Source: Phellopilus nigrolimitatus (taxonomy: Eukaryota > Basidiomycota > Agaricomycetes > Hymenochaetales > Hymenochaetaceae). Taken from it: a DNA stretch of 64,000 nt. Where the stretch lies: assembly GCA_021029095.1 (NCBI GenBank), contig JAJOHG010000032.1, positions 1 through 64,000 on the forward strand. The letters are read 5' to 3'. The translations under genes and the position numbers were made by a program. The notes below the pieces were generated by a model. That model worked only from the letters and a program-made list of their open reading frames with translations, had not been told where the DNA came from and did not search any database. Positions 42,901 through 56,830 of this stretch are shown here, one piece after another; position 1 is the first letter of the stretch, and the number at the start of each line of letters is the position of its first letter.

Positions 42901-44008
42901 AGCTACAGACGGCGTGACAGGCGTGCTTGCGGATCGCGGGCCGGGTTCGAGGTCAAGAGGGAGAGATGGAAAGCGCTGTATCACGGAAGGCGACGCTAGT
43001 GGCAGAGTAGCAAAGGTACCGGGCTTGTTTGTCGGTACGGAAGGTAACTCCGGCAACACGGCGTGCATGCTGCTTTGGCCCATCTCATCCAGCTCGTCGA
43101 TAGAGGGGAACGTGTGATTGAACTCGGAGAAGGACAAGTGCGAGACGTGAGGCGACGTCGCTGTAGAAGACGTTGGCGAAGGAGGGTTGAAAGGCGACGG
43201 CGACACCAATGAATGCACAGACGAGCCAGTAGGGTGACTCGTCACAGTCGGGGACTGAATCTGAGCATGGGTGCTGGTGTGATCTTGCGAAGAGGACGCC
43301 CGGCTGATAGTGTTAGCAGTAGATTTCCGGTCAATCGGCGGCGAGATTATGGACAGGTCGCGCGAAAAGCGCTTAGTCGTCTGTACTGACAGACCTGCGT
43401 CCTGCAAGGATCGCATGCGATCTGCTATAGAGCCGCCGGGCTTCGGAGCTAGGTCATCCACCTCACTGCTAGTGCTGCACAGGAAACTCAGCACACATTC
43501 CAGACGTAAGAACAACTTACACATACCCTTTCGCCGCCTTTTCCAGCTCCAGCAGCTTCGACTCTAGACTCTCCGCCTTCGCAAGAGCAACGCTTCCATA
43601 TTGCTAAAATAAGGCAACGTAAGCAAAGGCGGCCTTCGCAGACATCGTCGCATAAAAACGCGCACGCACACGCTGGTACTCAATGAAGTCTTTCCACACG
43701 ACGCCTTTCTTCTTCTGCTCCACCTCCTGCTTGAAATCCTGGTGCTCAAGCACAACCTGCGAGAGCTGCGCAGCAGTGAGCAATGCCCGAAATGACTCTC
43801 TGAGGTCGCCTTTTTCCTCAAGCGTGAGTCCCGTCTCTACTTTGTCGCGTGCGGTGCGCAGCAGCGAGAGCGCGGACGCCCCGCGCACGCTCTGCACAAC
43901 CGTGCGGACCTTCTCCTTGATGTCTGCTACGGTGAGCTCATTGCGCGATGAGCCGGCGCCGTTCGTGATCGTTGTCGCGGACGCTGAGGTGCACGGTGAA
44001 TACGGCAT
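39995..44008 (-). CDS. DOA4: Doa4/Ubp4-type ubiquitin-specific protease with rhodanese domain
   Basis: Start ATG 44008 (MPYSPCTSASAT). An N-terminal helical MIT/USP8-dimerisation-like region (IKEKVRTVVQSVRGASAL ... RVRARFYATM) is followed by a Ser/Pro-rich linker (43450-42750). The rhodanese-like domain is ISPRTLHEYLDHG, VLLLDVRTRDEFARAHI, VVMYDAGSENFGSS, VILVGGLKAW. The catalytic USP domain starts LKNLGNTCYMNSTIQCLSAT (Cys box, about 41300-41240), then SEQHDSQEFLNFLLDGL, FFQGQFRNRMECQTC, QCPNCKTLRKATKR (zinc knuckle), LPPVLLIHLKRF, and His box YDLYAVTNHFGTLSSGHY-type, ending GKPAYFLYYKRVKS at 39995. Known role: recycling ubiquitin from endosomal and proteasomal substrates. All catalytic boxes are present. 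Confidence 0.88.
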
Positions 44009-44692
44009 TTTTCTGTAAAATGCGGGCGAGAGGGACACGCACTTGTTGCTGGTGGCCCGAAATTTCGAAGTGCTGGCGACGTGGGCAACACGGTCACCGC
44101 AGGCATACGGAACTCACTATTCAATGTTAAGAAGACGTCACTCTTCTCGTCAGTTTCGCGCTGTCCAGTAGTTTGTCGACGACGTTGGCGACGACGGGCG
44201 GCGAACGATGTCGAAGGACGTTTGCTCGTCGTGAGCTGTGTGACGAGCAGCTTGCATAATCGAACCGAGGAAGGTAGTTACGCGTTCTCCTTTCGGACGT
44301 TTTCTCACGAATCCATCTTGGCAACTTTTGTTCCGTCTTTTTTTTTTCTCCTGAGCACGAAACGTAACTATACAAGAAAATCCAGCCAATCATGCATAAA
44401 TTTACAAATACTCTATAATCTAACCACAACGCAGACCAAAGGATGAAGCATAATGACGAGGGATGCATGTCAGTTATTTAATCATAAGACGTTCAACAAA
44501 CTCGAAGACCGGAGTACAAGGCAGCGAACGGTGGCAGACAGAGCAGGACGTGAGAGATAAAGGTAATAAAAAAGAAACATCAGCAAGTCGAAGCACGAAG
44601 TTTTTGTACGAAGCGTAGTGGGTGTAGCGAAGGGTATGGTAAAGTCCAGTGGACCATCAATTATGTATGTGCAATACTTTTTCTCTCGCCTT
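44009..44692. other. Intergenic, no supported feature
   Basis: Promoter side of the deubiquitinase and 3' side of the next gene; only unstructured short frames. Confidence 0.5.
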
Positions 44693-45535
44693 TCACTGCA
44701 AGACGCGCAGCACCGGCGGCGCGATGTGGGCAACAGACATGCGCGATGCGCGCGCAGACCCGAATGGCGCGTTGGGCGTCGGCGACGGGCTCATGTTCAC
44801 CGCGCGCGGGCGCGTCCAGCTCAGCAAGCGCGGCGTCACGCTCCCCGGCGGGGTCATCGGGGGCGTCGCCGGCTGTGCGAGCGAAAACACCGGCGAGGAG
44901 GGATATGCGAACTGCGGTGTTGTCGGTGTAGCATCATCAGCGGCGTGGAGGCTGTCCAGGGGGCTCGCGCGCGTCGGTGTAGTTGGGAGGGAACGTGCCT
45001 GCGACTGCTCCGAGATGGTCTGGCGAACGAGCGGCGGGAGATCAGAGAGCTCGCCCATGCCGTCGTTGGCGAAGCTAGGCAGGTACTCGGCCTCCTCGAT
45101 CCTGCGCGCCGACTCGCGCAAGAGTGCGACTCTCTCGGCCGCCTCTGCGCCCACGGAGACAGGCATTGCGGGTGATGCACGTCCGCTCGATGTGCTGTCA
45201 CTCGCGCTACTCGAGTCATCTTCGGCAGCATCGACGAGATCCGGGCGCTCGTCCTCGCTTGGGGGTGTGCCGTCTGCTCGTCCCACACGGAGCAGGCGGT
45301 TGCGGATGGCGACCTGAACCCGTATGCGCTGTGACATGTCCTGCTCCTCCTGCTGCACGATCTCCTCTTGCGACAGGGGGGCCTCATAAACAGCGTCCGC
45401 GCTATCGAAGAACTCGTCTGCGTCCGGGTCGAAGGCGTTGACGTAGCTCCAGCGCTCGTACGTTGGTGTTTTCACCTCGGCGACGCAAACCGGCTCAGCA
45501 GGTGCGATCAGGGTTGAAAACAGAGGGCGACCCAT
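44693..45535 (-). CDS. Single-exon hypothetical protein, low-complexity C-terminus
   Basis: An uninterrupted 280-codon frame from ATG 45535. The N-terminal 75 residues look folded (PTYERWSYVNAFDPDADEFF, VQQEEQDMSQRIRVQVAIRN). The remainder is acidic then Ser/Thr/Pro-rich with repeated TP and SP sites (TPTRASP, TTPQFAYPSSP, ATPPMTPPGSVTP), suggestive of proline-directed phosphorylation (inference). No signal peptide or membrane span. I do not recognise the family. It lies head-to-tail behind the Nto1-like gene. Confidence 0.65.
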   Translation of the reverse strand: MGRPLFSTLIAPAEPVCVAEVKTPTYERWSYVNAFDPDADEFFDSADAVYEAPLSQEEIVQQEEQDMSQRIRVQVAIRNRLLRVGRADGTPPSEDERPDLVDAAEDDSSSASDSTSSGRASPAMPVSVGAEAAERVALLRESARRIEEAEYLPSFANDGMGELSDLPPLVRQTISEQSQARSLPTTPTRASPLDSLHAADDATPTTPQFAYPSSPVFSLAQPATPPMTPPGSVTPRLLSWTRPRAVNMSPSPTPNAPFGSARASRMSVAHIAPPVLRVLQ

Positions 45536-45811
45536 AGCGATGCTTTTTCAAGAAAATATATACGGATTAGAGAAAAGAGGGCGAGGAAGAGGAGAGAGTG
45601 GACGACGTGGACGCGTCTGGGGAGATTGAAGACCGAAGATCAAACCGAGACGCGGTCATATAAAACATTTCGAACCCAGCCGCTTTAGGGCCGGTTGACG
45701 TGGCAGTGCCCAATTTGATCGACCCCTAAAGCTAAACTTAGTAATTAAAACCAAATTACAACCACAAAGATAAGGCTACAGAAAGTACAAAAAAAGATAC
45801 AGTTTCAATTT

Positions 45812-48800
45812 TCATTTCTCAACCGAGGGCTCATTCAAGTCTTCGGTATCAACAATCATAGGTGAATCGTCTGCCGGAGTTAATTTAGTCTGGCTCGGTC
45901 CAGCCACTTGGCCCTTGGCACTAGCCACATCTTCACTCTCCATATTACTCGTCTCCATTTCCGCCATAGCAAATCTGGAGGCAAAAGCGGCTCTCAGTCT
46001 CAAATCTCCGCATCATATGCACACAATAGACGACTTACCGCCAAGCAGTTCGACATTGCTCTTTAATTTTCACTGTCTTGAACCTCTGGATCTTCGGGTT
46101 TCCATTTAGCATCATCGCGTCCCAAGCTGCGCGGAGCGTTATAAACACAATCAATAAACAACAATCGCTTTTAGGAGAACACGTACAAGGATCTTCGTTC
46201 AAAAGCCTCAGTTTGTCCATATGAAGCCATTGCCTATAATCCGCTTTAATTCATTTGTAGTCCAAGGAGCGCTGGAGGCAACGCACCAGGTCTTCCGCGC
46301 GTCCCAAAACTGCACGAGTAATTGGGGTACCACCTGCAGTCCGCGGTGTCTTCCCTTTCTCGCGCTTTTCGCGGAGCACCGCGGGTGGCACGTCTGGGTC
46401 ATCCTCCTCGAACACTACCGCAGGCCACCATGGATACGTTTCTAGTTTTGCCAGGTTTGCAAATTAGGCGGGAGCTAGACATTAAGAGCGAGGGACTAAC
46501 CGGCTTTAGCCCACACTGAACGACACAGACGGATGGTTATCAGTCAGACAAATTCCGGAGGGGAGATAGAGCGGGACTTCCACGCACCGAGCGTACCACC
46601 TTCCAGCACATCTCCCTCTTCAATCAGTATCGTTGCGGGTCCGAGTCCTGCAGCATGTGCTGCCTTGCGAGCATCTTCCGCTGCCACAATTATCCTACCA
46701 TCAGAAGTCCTTGCCTCTGGTTCCTCATCGACCTCTTGACTTTCGTCATCCGTCTTGTCAGGTTCCGGTTCCTGCTCGCCAGCAATTTCGGCATCACCCT
46801 TATCCTTGTCATCGTCCTCTCCTCCTTCCTCCTCTCCGCTGAGGGCACTAAGTGAACTCAGCTCGGAGCTGCTCTCTTCTTCATGCCTGCTTTCTACCGT
46901 CAACAGCTGTGGGTCTGGCGGCGGCGGGGACGCGACTTTAGCGCTGGCACCAGTGGTCTGCCGTTCACGTGCCTCCTGCGCAAGCTCCTCCTGCCGGCGC
47001 TGCCTCCTCGCTGTGTGTTTCGCCCGACGCGTCGCGGGTGTATCCAGCTCCATGATGATCGTCGTTGATCGTGGCGGAGACTTGCGTCGTCTTGCCCTTG
47101 ACGTGCGGGAAGTCCCGGCCTCCTGTTCCGCTTCCGGTTCAGGCTCTGCTTCGGCCTCGTCGACGACTGCGTCGGCAGTAGTATCCATGAGCTCTTCGGG
47201 CGATTGTTCTGGAGCGGCATTCGACAAATGAGGATCTGATAAGTCCACGGACTCGCTCTCTTCACGCTTGTGCTGCCGCTGCGTTTCTTCTTGCTGAGCT
47301 TCCGACATTCGACGGATTTCCTGTGGTGGTGTGGCTTCGCGAAGAGTTTGATTCTCAGTTGCTGGGGTGCTGTAGGACAGCGTCGAGCGCTGCCGGTCTA
47401 ATAATACCAGTTCAGTATCGACATGCAATCTAGCGTTATGCAGAAAGTAGAAATCGACGCTGCTCACCCGTCCGCGACCTCTTCCTTGGCGGGGGTAGCT
47501 CATGCTTCTCAATGGGGGCGCGTCCGCCACGACGCGTGCTGCTCGGCAGTATCCAGCCGGCGTCGAACATGCTGAACGAGCGTTGCGCATCCACATCGTC
47601 CACCACGGGCGGCACGTCTCCTCGACCGGGGAGCACCACTGGCGCGCGGCGCCACTTCGCCCCGCGTCTGCTCGCGCGCTCGTCGGTCGATGAGCCTCCG
47701 CCTTCCTCGTCCTCGTCTACGTCCCCCTCCCCCTCTGCATCCGTTATTATTGACTCGGATCTTGACCCCCCACCATGCGCCTCCGCCTCGAATGCATCCG
47801 CTTCTGCTTGCGCACGACGCGTCCTCGGCGCCTCCGGAGCGCGAAAGCCCGCCGCTTGGTCAAGTATGCGCTGCTTGCGGCGTTCCGCCTCTGCTTTTCT
47901 GTCGCGTTTCTGCCTTGGAGGCTTCGGCGGGGGTGGCGGGGGCGGAGGCTTGAACTTCTCGAGCTCGAAGGCAAAGAGGGAGTCCAGCGGATCGGAGGTG
48001 AGTTGCAGGGGAATGTCGGCATCGATAGCATCAATGGAAGTGAGGAGGTTAAGTACGCTTAAGGGCGGTTCGAGGTCCCCAACTAATCCAGCTTCGGGGG
48101 AGTCAGCAGCAATGTAGCGTGCAAGCTGCTGGAGTTCTCCGAGAATGTGTTCGGAGGACGCTCTGATTTTCGATGCCGCTTTGAAGATAGGGGTTCCGGG
48201 CTTGTTGTAAAGCATTGCGTTGTCTAAAACGAGATAAACATCGTCCTGTCGATAATTACCTTAGCTCAAATGGAATACTGATCTGAAGTCTGTTTACCTG
48301 GAAGTCTTTAATATTCCAATACTCATTTGCATCGAGTTTTCCATCGATGGTCTTCCAGCACATCGGCTTCTTGACGACGTCAAAATAATCCGGTACATCC
48401 ATTTTTGACACAGGATTTTTGAAGAAATCATATCGGTCCAAGCTACATTAACAATCTTATCAGCGCAACCTATATGCTTGATAAAAGAAGAAGATATACG
48501 TCATAATTTTCTCGAAGGCAAGTCGCAAATGAGATGAATGCGGAAAGAAGATGGTTGAAATGACGTCGTGGATAGCTTGGACCTGCTTCAGCTTCTGTGC
48601 CTCCCGCTTCCGCACCAAATCGGCAAGCATGCGAACGGCTTCCAGGTCTTGTCTCGCGAGTCTTAAATACTACCGAAAAGCTCTTGAGTAATTCCATAAC
48701 AATGAAGACTTTGATATTTAAAAAGACACTGACATCTAACTTGATCGCTATCTCCTCCTCCGTTTGAGGCTTCGCTGCCGCACTTGCCGTCCATGGCTCA

Positions 48801-50460
48801 AGATGTAACCGCTTTAGTAAAGGAGCACCTCGCCTTGCCTCGCGCTTCAGGCTCCAGTAGCGGCATACGAGCTGCACGAACTCGGGCTTCTTACGGATCA
48901 AAATTCGCTGGATATAATCCAGGATGCGGTGCACGATCAGCGCTGGCACGGATGGCGCGCCGGGAGCATACGTCTTTGCGTACGCTCGCGCGGTTTTTGA
49001 AGAGCGTGGCGTGTGGAGTGCTGCTGATGCTGACGGACCTGCACCTCCGTCATCCGAGTCGAGAGACGCGCGCCGCGGCACGTCGGAGAGCTCGGCCAAT
49101 GCGGCCTCATGAGCGCCAAGTTGTTCTTCCTGTCACGTCCTGGATAAGCAGAGTAGACAGGTTTGAGTCGTTTGTTTACTGCTTACTGGGAGATGCTTCT
49201 CGCAGAAGCAGGCTAAAGTAGCAGGCTCAGTGCCGTGTGCACTCTTCATTGGCATAAGCAACTTCTCCCTCCTCGCGCATGTAGTGTGAAAGGCAAGAAA
49301 ACACGATGTTTTACTGCATTGAATGCATGCGCCTTCGCGGATGCCGCACAACGAACATTTCTATCAGACCATTAGAATAGATTCGACTTAAGTATCTTTC
49401 GCATTGAAGAATACACACAAGTTTCCATCGCTGTTTGTTGATCCTATCAACCCCTGTTATGGGCTCCATGAAAATATCGTTTGAAACACGCGTCTCTGGG
49501 ACCCATATTGCGCAGAGCAAATGAACCCATTCTCCCGACGTGGTCTGCTTGAATGCACCTCCTTCGTTCGGACAAAGCATACAAGACTGAAAGACTGCAA
49601 TGTTCATGGAAGTTATCTATGCCACACGCGAATTGACTTACTACGGGGTTCTCTGGAGATACCGTGCACTTCCGACATAACCACTGCCCTTCTGGAATGT
49701 AGGGTACGCCATAGCAGTCTAACAGCCCATTCAGACAGTGAAGAAACCCGAGCGGAAAAGAAACCACACCTTGATGTACAGCAAGATTGCACCCATCGCA
49801 GAACACGATAGCGTTGCTGTTCTCTCCCTCCGCGTCGTCACAAATGGCACATGTCGAGTCTTCGGAGGGAAGCGCCATATCTGGCTTCGGTATGTTTTTT
49901 GTCTGAGGAAACAGTTCTGAGATCCACCTGGAAGAAAAGAGGCTTCGAACACGTACCAAATCAAACCACTCCTTCTCGAGCCTGTCCATTATAATTTCAA
50001 ATGCCTCGTAGGAGACTTTGTTCAGCTGATCGGCACGGCGCTCATTATTGACAGCGTCGAGCCATTCCTGATCTGAACTCAAGTTAGGTGTGCTCTTTCC
50101 GAGAAACGCATCTACTTACCTTGCTCGTCCATGTCATATTCCACCTGTACTGCGAGCTCGCTTTCTAGAGGCTCTGGACTCACGATACATGTTCGCTCGG
50201 AGAAGAAAAGAGTGACCAACCAAGAATGCTCACCAATGTAACGAAGATAGTGATCTGGCCTTTGAAATGTGGAGAAATCGTTGTCTTCAATGACATAGTC
50301 AGTAAACGGCTACATGTCGTGGACGTTCAGATCACTAACACCCATACGAGCGCGCTTGTTGATCGTGGACTCCTGCAGGCTGAGTTGACGCGTCATCTTC
50401 GACTTTTGTGAAGGAGACCTTCGGTATTGCGGGAGCCGGTGAGTGGCCACCACGCGCCAT
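45812..50460 (-). CDS. NTO1: Nto1/BRPF-like PHD-ePHD-bromodomain-PWWP protein
   Basis: Start ATG 50460 (MARGGHSPAPAIPKVSFTKV). YVIEDNDFSTFQRPDHYLRYI leads to an enhancer-of-polycomb-like segment (EWLDAVNNERRADQLNKVSY, MDRLEKEWFDL), PHD finger ([38 protein letters not shown]), zinc knuckle plus extended PHD (CMLCPNEGGAF, WVHLLCAIWVPE, KCSLCGIREGACIQC, FHTTCAR), a helical region, the bromodomain (YDFFKNPVSKMDVPDYFDVV, MLYNKPGTPIFKAASKI; 48440-48180), an acidic/basic linker and a C-terminal PWWP (LVWAKAETYPWWPAVVFEED, LLVQFWDARKTWQWLHMDKL). It ends SVEK at 45812. A 15-nt exon encodes the start of the PWWP. Between VFEEDDPD and LLVQFWD the frame changes (see findings). Family role: scaffold of NuA3/MOZ-type H3 acetyltransferase complexes. 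Confidence 0.87.
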
Positions 50461-51292
50461 CGTGAACGTTAGGCGCAAGGAGTTTGGGGGTTGCGCGACA
50501 CGACGAGCGTCTAAGCCCTGCTATGATGCTATAGGCGAGTTTACTAAGTTGCAGATTTGAAGTGAAGCAGAGCTCTGAGTCTTTAGGAGAGCGTCCGTGA
50601 CGGCGGCGGCGATGAGCTCGTCAAGCACGACGCCGGCCACAGACGCGCATGACTGACGTAAGCGAAACTTCTTGTCTGATCCCGTGGCAATCTAGATTCT
50701 ACAATGTCATCTTGAATTTATCTTGGACTTGAAGCTCAATCTCGATAACTATTTGAAACTTTTATCAACGATGTTTTTTTTTAAATCTTTTCTGAGACAT
50801 TGGAGAAATGGCACGACCTGACGAACAATTATCAATCTGCTCTCGCCTGTGTTTGTTTCGTTCTCGTTCGTACGACCGACCGATCGTCCACTACAGCGAC
50901 GTGCTGAGCGTGAAGATCGTTTAGTGCAATGAAGCACGTTTCGATTGTCTATTTTCTAGGCCAAGCGTCTTCTGCAGATGAGTGCTTTGCGAAAGAACGC
51001 ACTAATTGTAATCTGACGTCAGCTCGTCGTGAACGCCTTCTTCCTCTCTGTTTTGTCTGTTCTCCTCTTTATTTTCGAGGTAGTCTACATGGTTTATCCT
51101 TAGGTCGGGCGTCAAATAATCACGGAGTTCCGACCGCGCAGACGTTGATATGTTTGGGCCATACACGTCCTTTGCTAGCTGCGTTCTGTCTGCTACATTT
51201 AGCTGAACGCATCGCATAATATGACTGTTTTTCCCCCTAGTTCGTATGATCTCCGAGTAAAGTTAAAATAAAAGCCAGTTTATTAAGATGAT
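50461..51292. other. Intergenic, no supported gene
   Basis: Promoter side of the Nto1-like gene and 3' side of the BTB gene. Overlapping short frames on both strands near 50930-51220 have no motif support. Confidence 0.45.
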
Positions 51293-52679
51293 TCATTTTA
51301 TCGTAGCAAATTTCCGATATATTCTAGATATCCTCCCTTCGTCGACGCAGATAGCACGCTCATCGCTTGGTGGATCAAATGCCTTCAAATCGAGCTCAAC
51401 CTACGATTAAATGCAGAATCAAGTAAGTTCAAGTTTTTGAACAGAAGTTAATCTGAATAATCTCACTTTAGATAAAACGCGATCGACCTGCTCCTTGATG
51501 ACCAGCGACAGCGTCAGCCACTTCGCGCGCACGGTCGCCCTACAATCATCTGTACACCGTTCCGCCCTTTGATACATGTCTTCCAAGAATTTGGAGTCAA
51601 ATATTTTCTGGCTGCATGGCCTGTTGCGAACCTCCTCACCAGCGCGCGCCGCGAAATCCGTCCACCACCCAGCCGTCCCACCTGCTGCGATGTCCGGACT
51701 ACAATCCGTGCAGCTTAGCAGTTTTGCGTACGTTGCAGGCAGCCCGCTCCCGTCCACTTTAAAGAGCGCAGAGATAGCTGAAGCGGCACGCTGGTGGTAA
51801 TCCAGCAGACGGAAGTAGTGCACCGCCGGCAGCTCCTCCAGTTCGGGAAAGTATGCGCCTGAGACACGTCTCAGAAGGGACGCGCGTGCGGCGGCTATAG
51901 CGAGGTCGCGCCGCCCGTATCTGCATGCGAGTGCATAGACGCGAAGCAAGGTAATGAAATCGGGGTCAGGTATCGCCTCGGGATTTCGACTCGCTGTTTT
52001 CGCATACAGATTTCGTCAGAAGGGATAACAGACAAGCGCAGAGGCCGTCCATGGCTAAAGGCATGTCGTATTTCTGAGCAGCTGTTAGAACGGGTTTTAT
52101 ATCGTCAACGGTCTGCATATTCCCTCTGTCTCCATGGGAGTTAACATTTGGTGTCTTCGATGTGCCGTGATAAAGGAACCGGAGAAGAGCGTAGAGCGAC
52201 TTGCTGTCCTCGGACACATGAATAAATGGGAAACCGTCCTTCGACAGCTCGTCGGAAAAGCAGACAACGCTCGTGCTCGAAGACGCTCTACAATATTCAG
52301 TCGAGGTCGTATCCTCGGACCGGCGTGGCTGACTGGCGAACAGCCGCCTGAATACAGTAGAAGCTTGGCCTAAGGCTTCCTTCGGCACTCGGAATTTCAA
52401 GCCGTCAGAGGACTTAAGAATCACAATGTCTTTGTTCGTGCCATTGTATTCATCCGAGACCGTAAAGGCAGTTGAGCGTACAGGAGCGACGAGAGGAGCA
52501 AGAGGACGTTCTTGACTGTGTGATTTGGATGACAAGGACGAGAGGGGAAATATGTCCGCCAGAGCGGGACGAGACTTCGTGGCTAGTGAACGTCCGCTGT
52601 ACGCCGAGTGCAAGTGGGACAAGGTCGGGACCGCCAAAGGGATTCCGCTCGCACTAATCTGCCAGGTCATTGAAGCCAT
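51293..52679 (-). pseudogene. BTB/POZ domain protein, copy 3, with frame break
   Basis: From ATG 52679 an N-terminal extension of about 80 residues precedes a BTB domain (DIVILKSSDGLKFRVPKEAL, GQASTVFRRLFASQP, IHVSEDSKSLYALLRFLYHG), then VLTAAQKYDMPLAMDGLCAC. This frame ends at a stop (51966) after SKSRGDT. The neighbouring frame begins with overlapping sequence NPEAIPDPDFITLLRVYALA and continues CRYGRRDLAIAAARASLL through the C-terminal half to LSK, an intron, and a final exon (VELDLKAFDPP) ending at 51293. The two halves align end to end with the other BTB genes, so a one-base frame break near 51970-52000 is likely. A 36-nt GT-AG intron (GTATGC...CCCGAG) is a weaker alternative. The family is the same as 28866-31559 but more diverged. 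Confidence 0.7.
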
Positions 52680-53618
52680 GAAAGAGTGGTATTACCAGAA
52701 GCATAAAATATAGCAAGTGAGGTGCTCCGAGGAGACGATTTCGTCGAGTTTCAAGAGTGCGACATGGGCTGGTTGCGTTTACAAATTACAATGTCTTGGC
52801 GGACATTCAAAGAAGGTTCCATAGGAAGGTTCCTTATATGGACATGTGGTGGCGCATCTCCTCCTCTCCTTTTTTGCTCGTTTGGAAAATAAAAAAGAAA
52901 AAAGAAAAATAATCATACAAGGTCTTCCGGGAAAATAAGACTGTTCCGACACGGCTATGGATGTATCATCTATCGTCGCATCTGAAAGATCGACCATTTA
53001 TATGTCCGTGCTCCCTCCGCCTTCTTTGACTGCATTTGTATGTTTTCTTCCCTCGGTGTTCCAGGACCACCCAGCCTTGCCCGTTCCTATGTCTTCGAGA
53101 ATTCCGGCGGATTGTCTTCTCGTCGATCACCTATCCTGATTATCTATAGAATGTTAAGGATGAGAACTGCGGAATAACCTGGTATGGACACCTTCGGATG
53201 ATTGAAAGGATATGTAATCGCTTATGCAGGATCTGAATACAGTACAGATTTGTGGGCTGTGGTTGAGCATGTACCACTACCTGGGTCTCCGCCAAACATT
53301 ACTAGACCATACATTTTTATAAGTACCGCGCTACCGCGCGCTTAGCCTTGATTTTTCTCTGAAGGACATAGCCCTTCCAGAGCTCTTATAAAACATGTTC
53401 CTTTCCCTCCCTCTTCTCGGAACATTGAATCCTGTGGTGTTGTGAAACAGATTCCCATATAAGGCAGGTATCGGCCTCACCTGATCAAGCGAGGGGCGTT
53501 GACGCCCGACGTCGATATTTGTTTACCAACCGTATTTTGCTTAAGCCATGCCGATATCGGTCCCTAATGATCAATCCTCCTTCCCAGTCGTGCTCGAAGA
53601 ACGGACTTTAGAGCAGGG
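52680..53618. other. Intergenic, no supported gene
   Basis: About 1 kb without convincing frames; some pyrimidine runs near 52870-53060. Confidence 0.5.
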
Positions 53619-53627
53619 TATAAAAGG
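53619..53627 (+). promoter_or_regulatory. TATA box of the monooxygenase gene
   Basis: TATAAAAGG, 140 bp upstream of the ATG at 53767, a strong consensus match suggesting a regulated promoter. Confidence 0.6.
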
Positions 53628-53766
53628 CCCGAACGGCTAAGACATTGACAGACGAGCTTGAACTCTGCAGACACGACTCAGATTGCTTGTCTCTAGCTGA
53701 CGCTGATTTAAATCCTCGGATCTCAACTTTCGTGTAATCTGAAAGACGCTGCGAAAACCAAGGACG

Positions 53767-56104
<2,338 letters not shown>

Positions 56105-56427
56105 TCTTGGTAATGCTCAATAACTACACTTTATCAAGAAGTACGTTGTTTTCTCCTTTTGTTCTTTGTACCCTATTATGTAAACATCTATTTTGCGAAA
56201 TTTATCAAACATTGAGCCTTGCCAGAGAACCCTGACAAGGACTTGATGCGTTTACTCGAGTGCATGGAGCCTACTTGCCATCCTAATCAGCGATCAAGTT
56301 AGGAGGGTGTTCCGGCTTTCGCTTATTAGCTTGTCCTCCTATCCAATTGCGTGTCATCGTCTTCGGCGAAGGATTGTCGTCCCCCGTCTGAATTTTCTTC
56401 CATCATGATATCCTGACCTCAACGCGA

Positions 56428-56436
56428 TATATAAAG
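56428..56436 (+). promoter_or_regulatory. TATA-like element upstream of lipase gene
   Basis: TATATAAAG, about 395 bp before the chosen ATG (56831). The distance suggests a long leader, a 5' intron, or an upstream start. Confidence 0.35.
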
Positions 56437-56830
56437 CAGGGTAACCCTATCAAAATTTGACTCATGCTGTTCGCCCACGTCGATCAGGATCGACTTTCCA
56501 CGTGCGCGCGCTGGCTTGTACGCTCAGGTATGGATCGTCCTCCGTACCGCTTCTCGACTGGGTGAACACAGACATCAATGGCGTTCGGGGAAAGTCCTCC
56601 GGATGGATCATTTCTTGCCAACCTCGCTTATGAGCGTATATCCGGTTCCTTGTCCTAGAACGCTTAAAAGGCGCAGGATGTCTGTCTCTGCGGGACTGCA
56701 GGTTGCCCCCTTGGTTCTGCGGCAGCTGCTGTCGTCGAAGGCACTCTCTCGGCTTGCCTTGGTACGCCTTGGAACACTTTGGTTGTACATACCATTAGCC
56801 ACGCCGGCCTGCTCAACGACTGGTGCGGCC

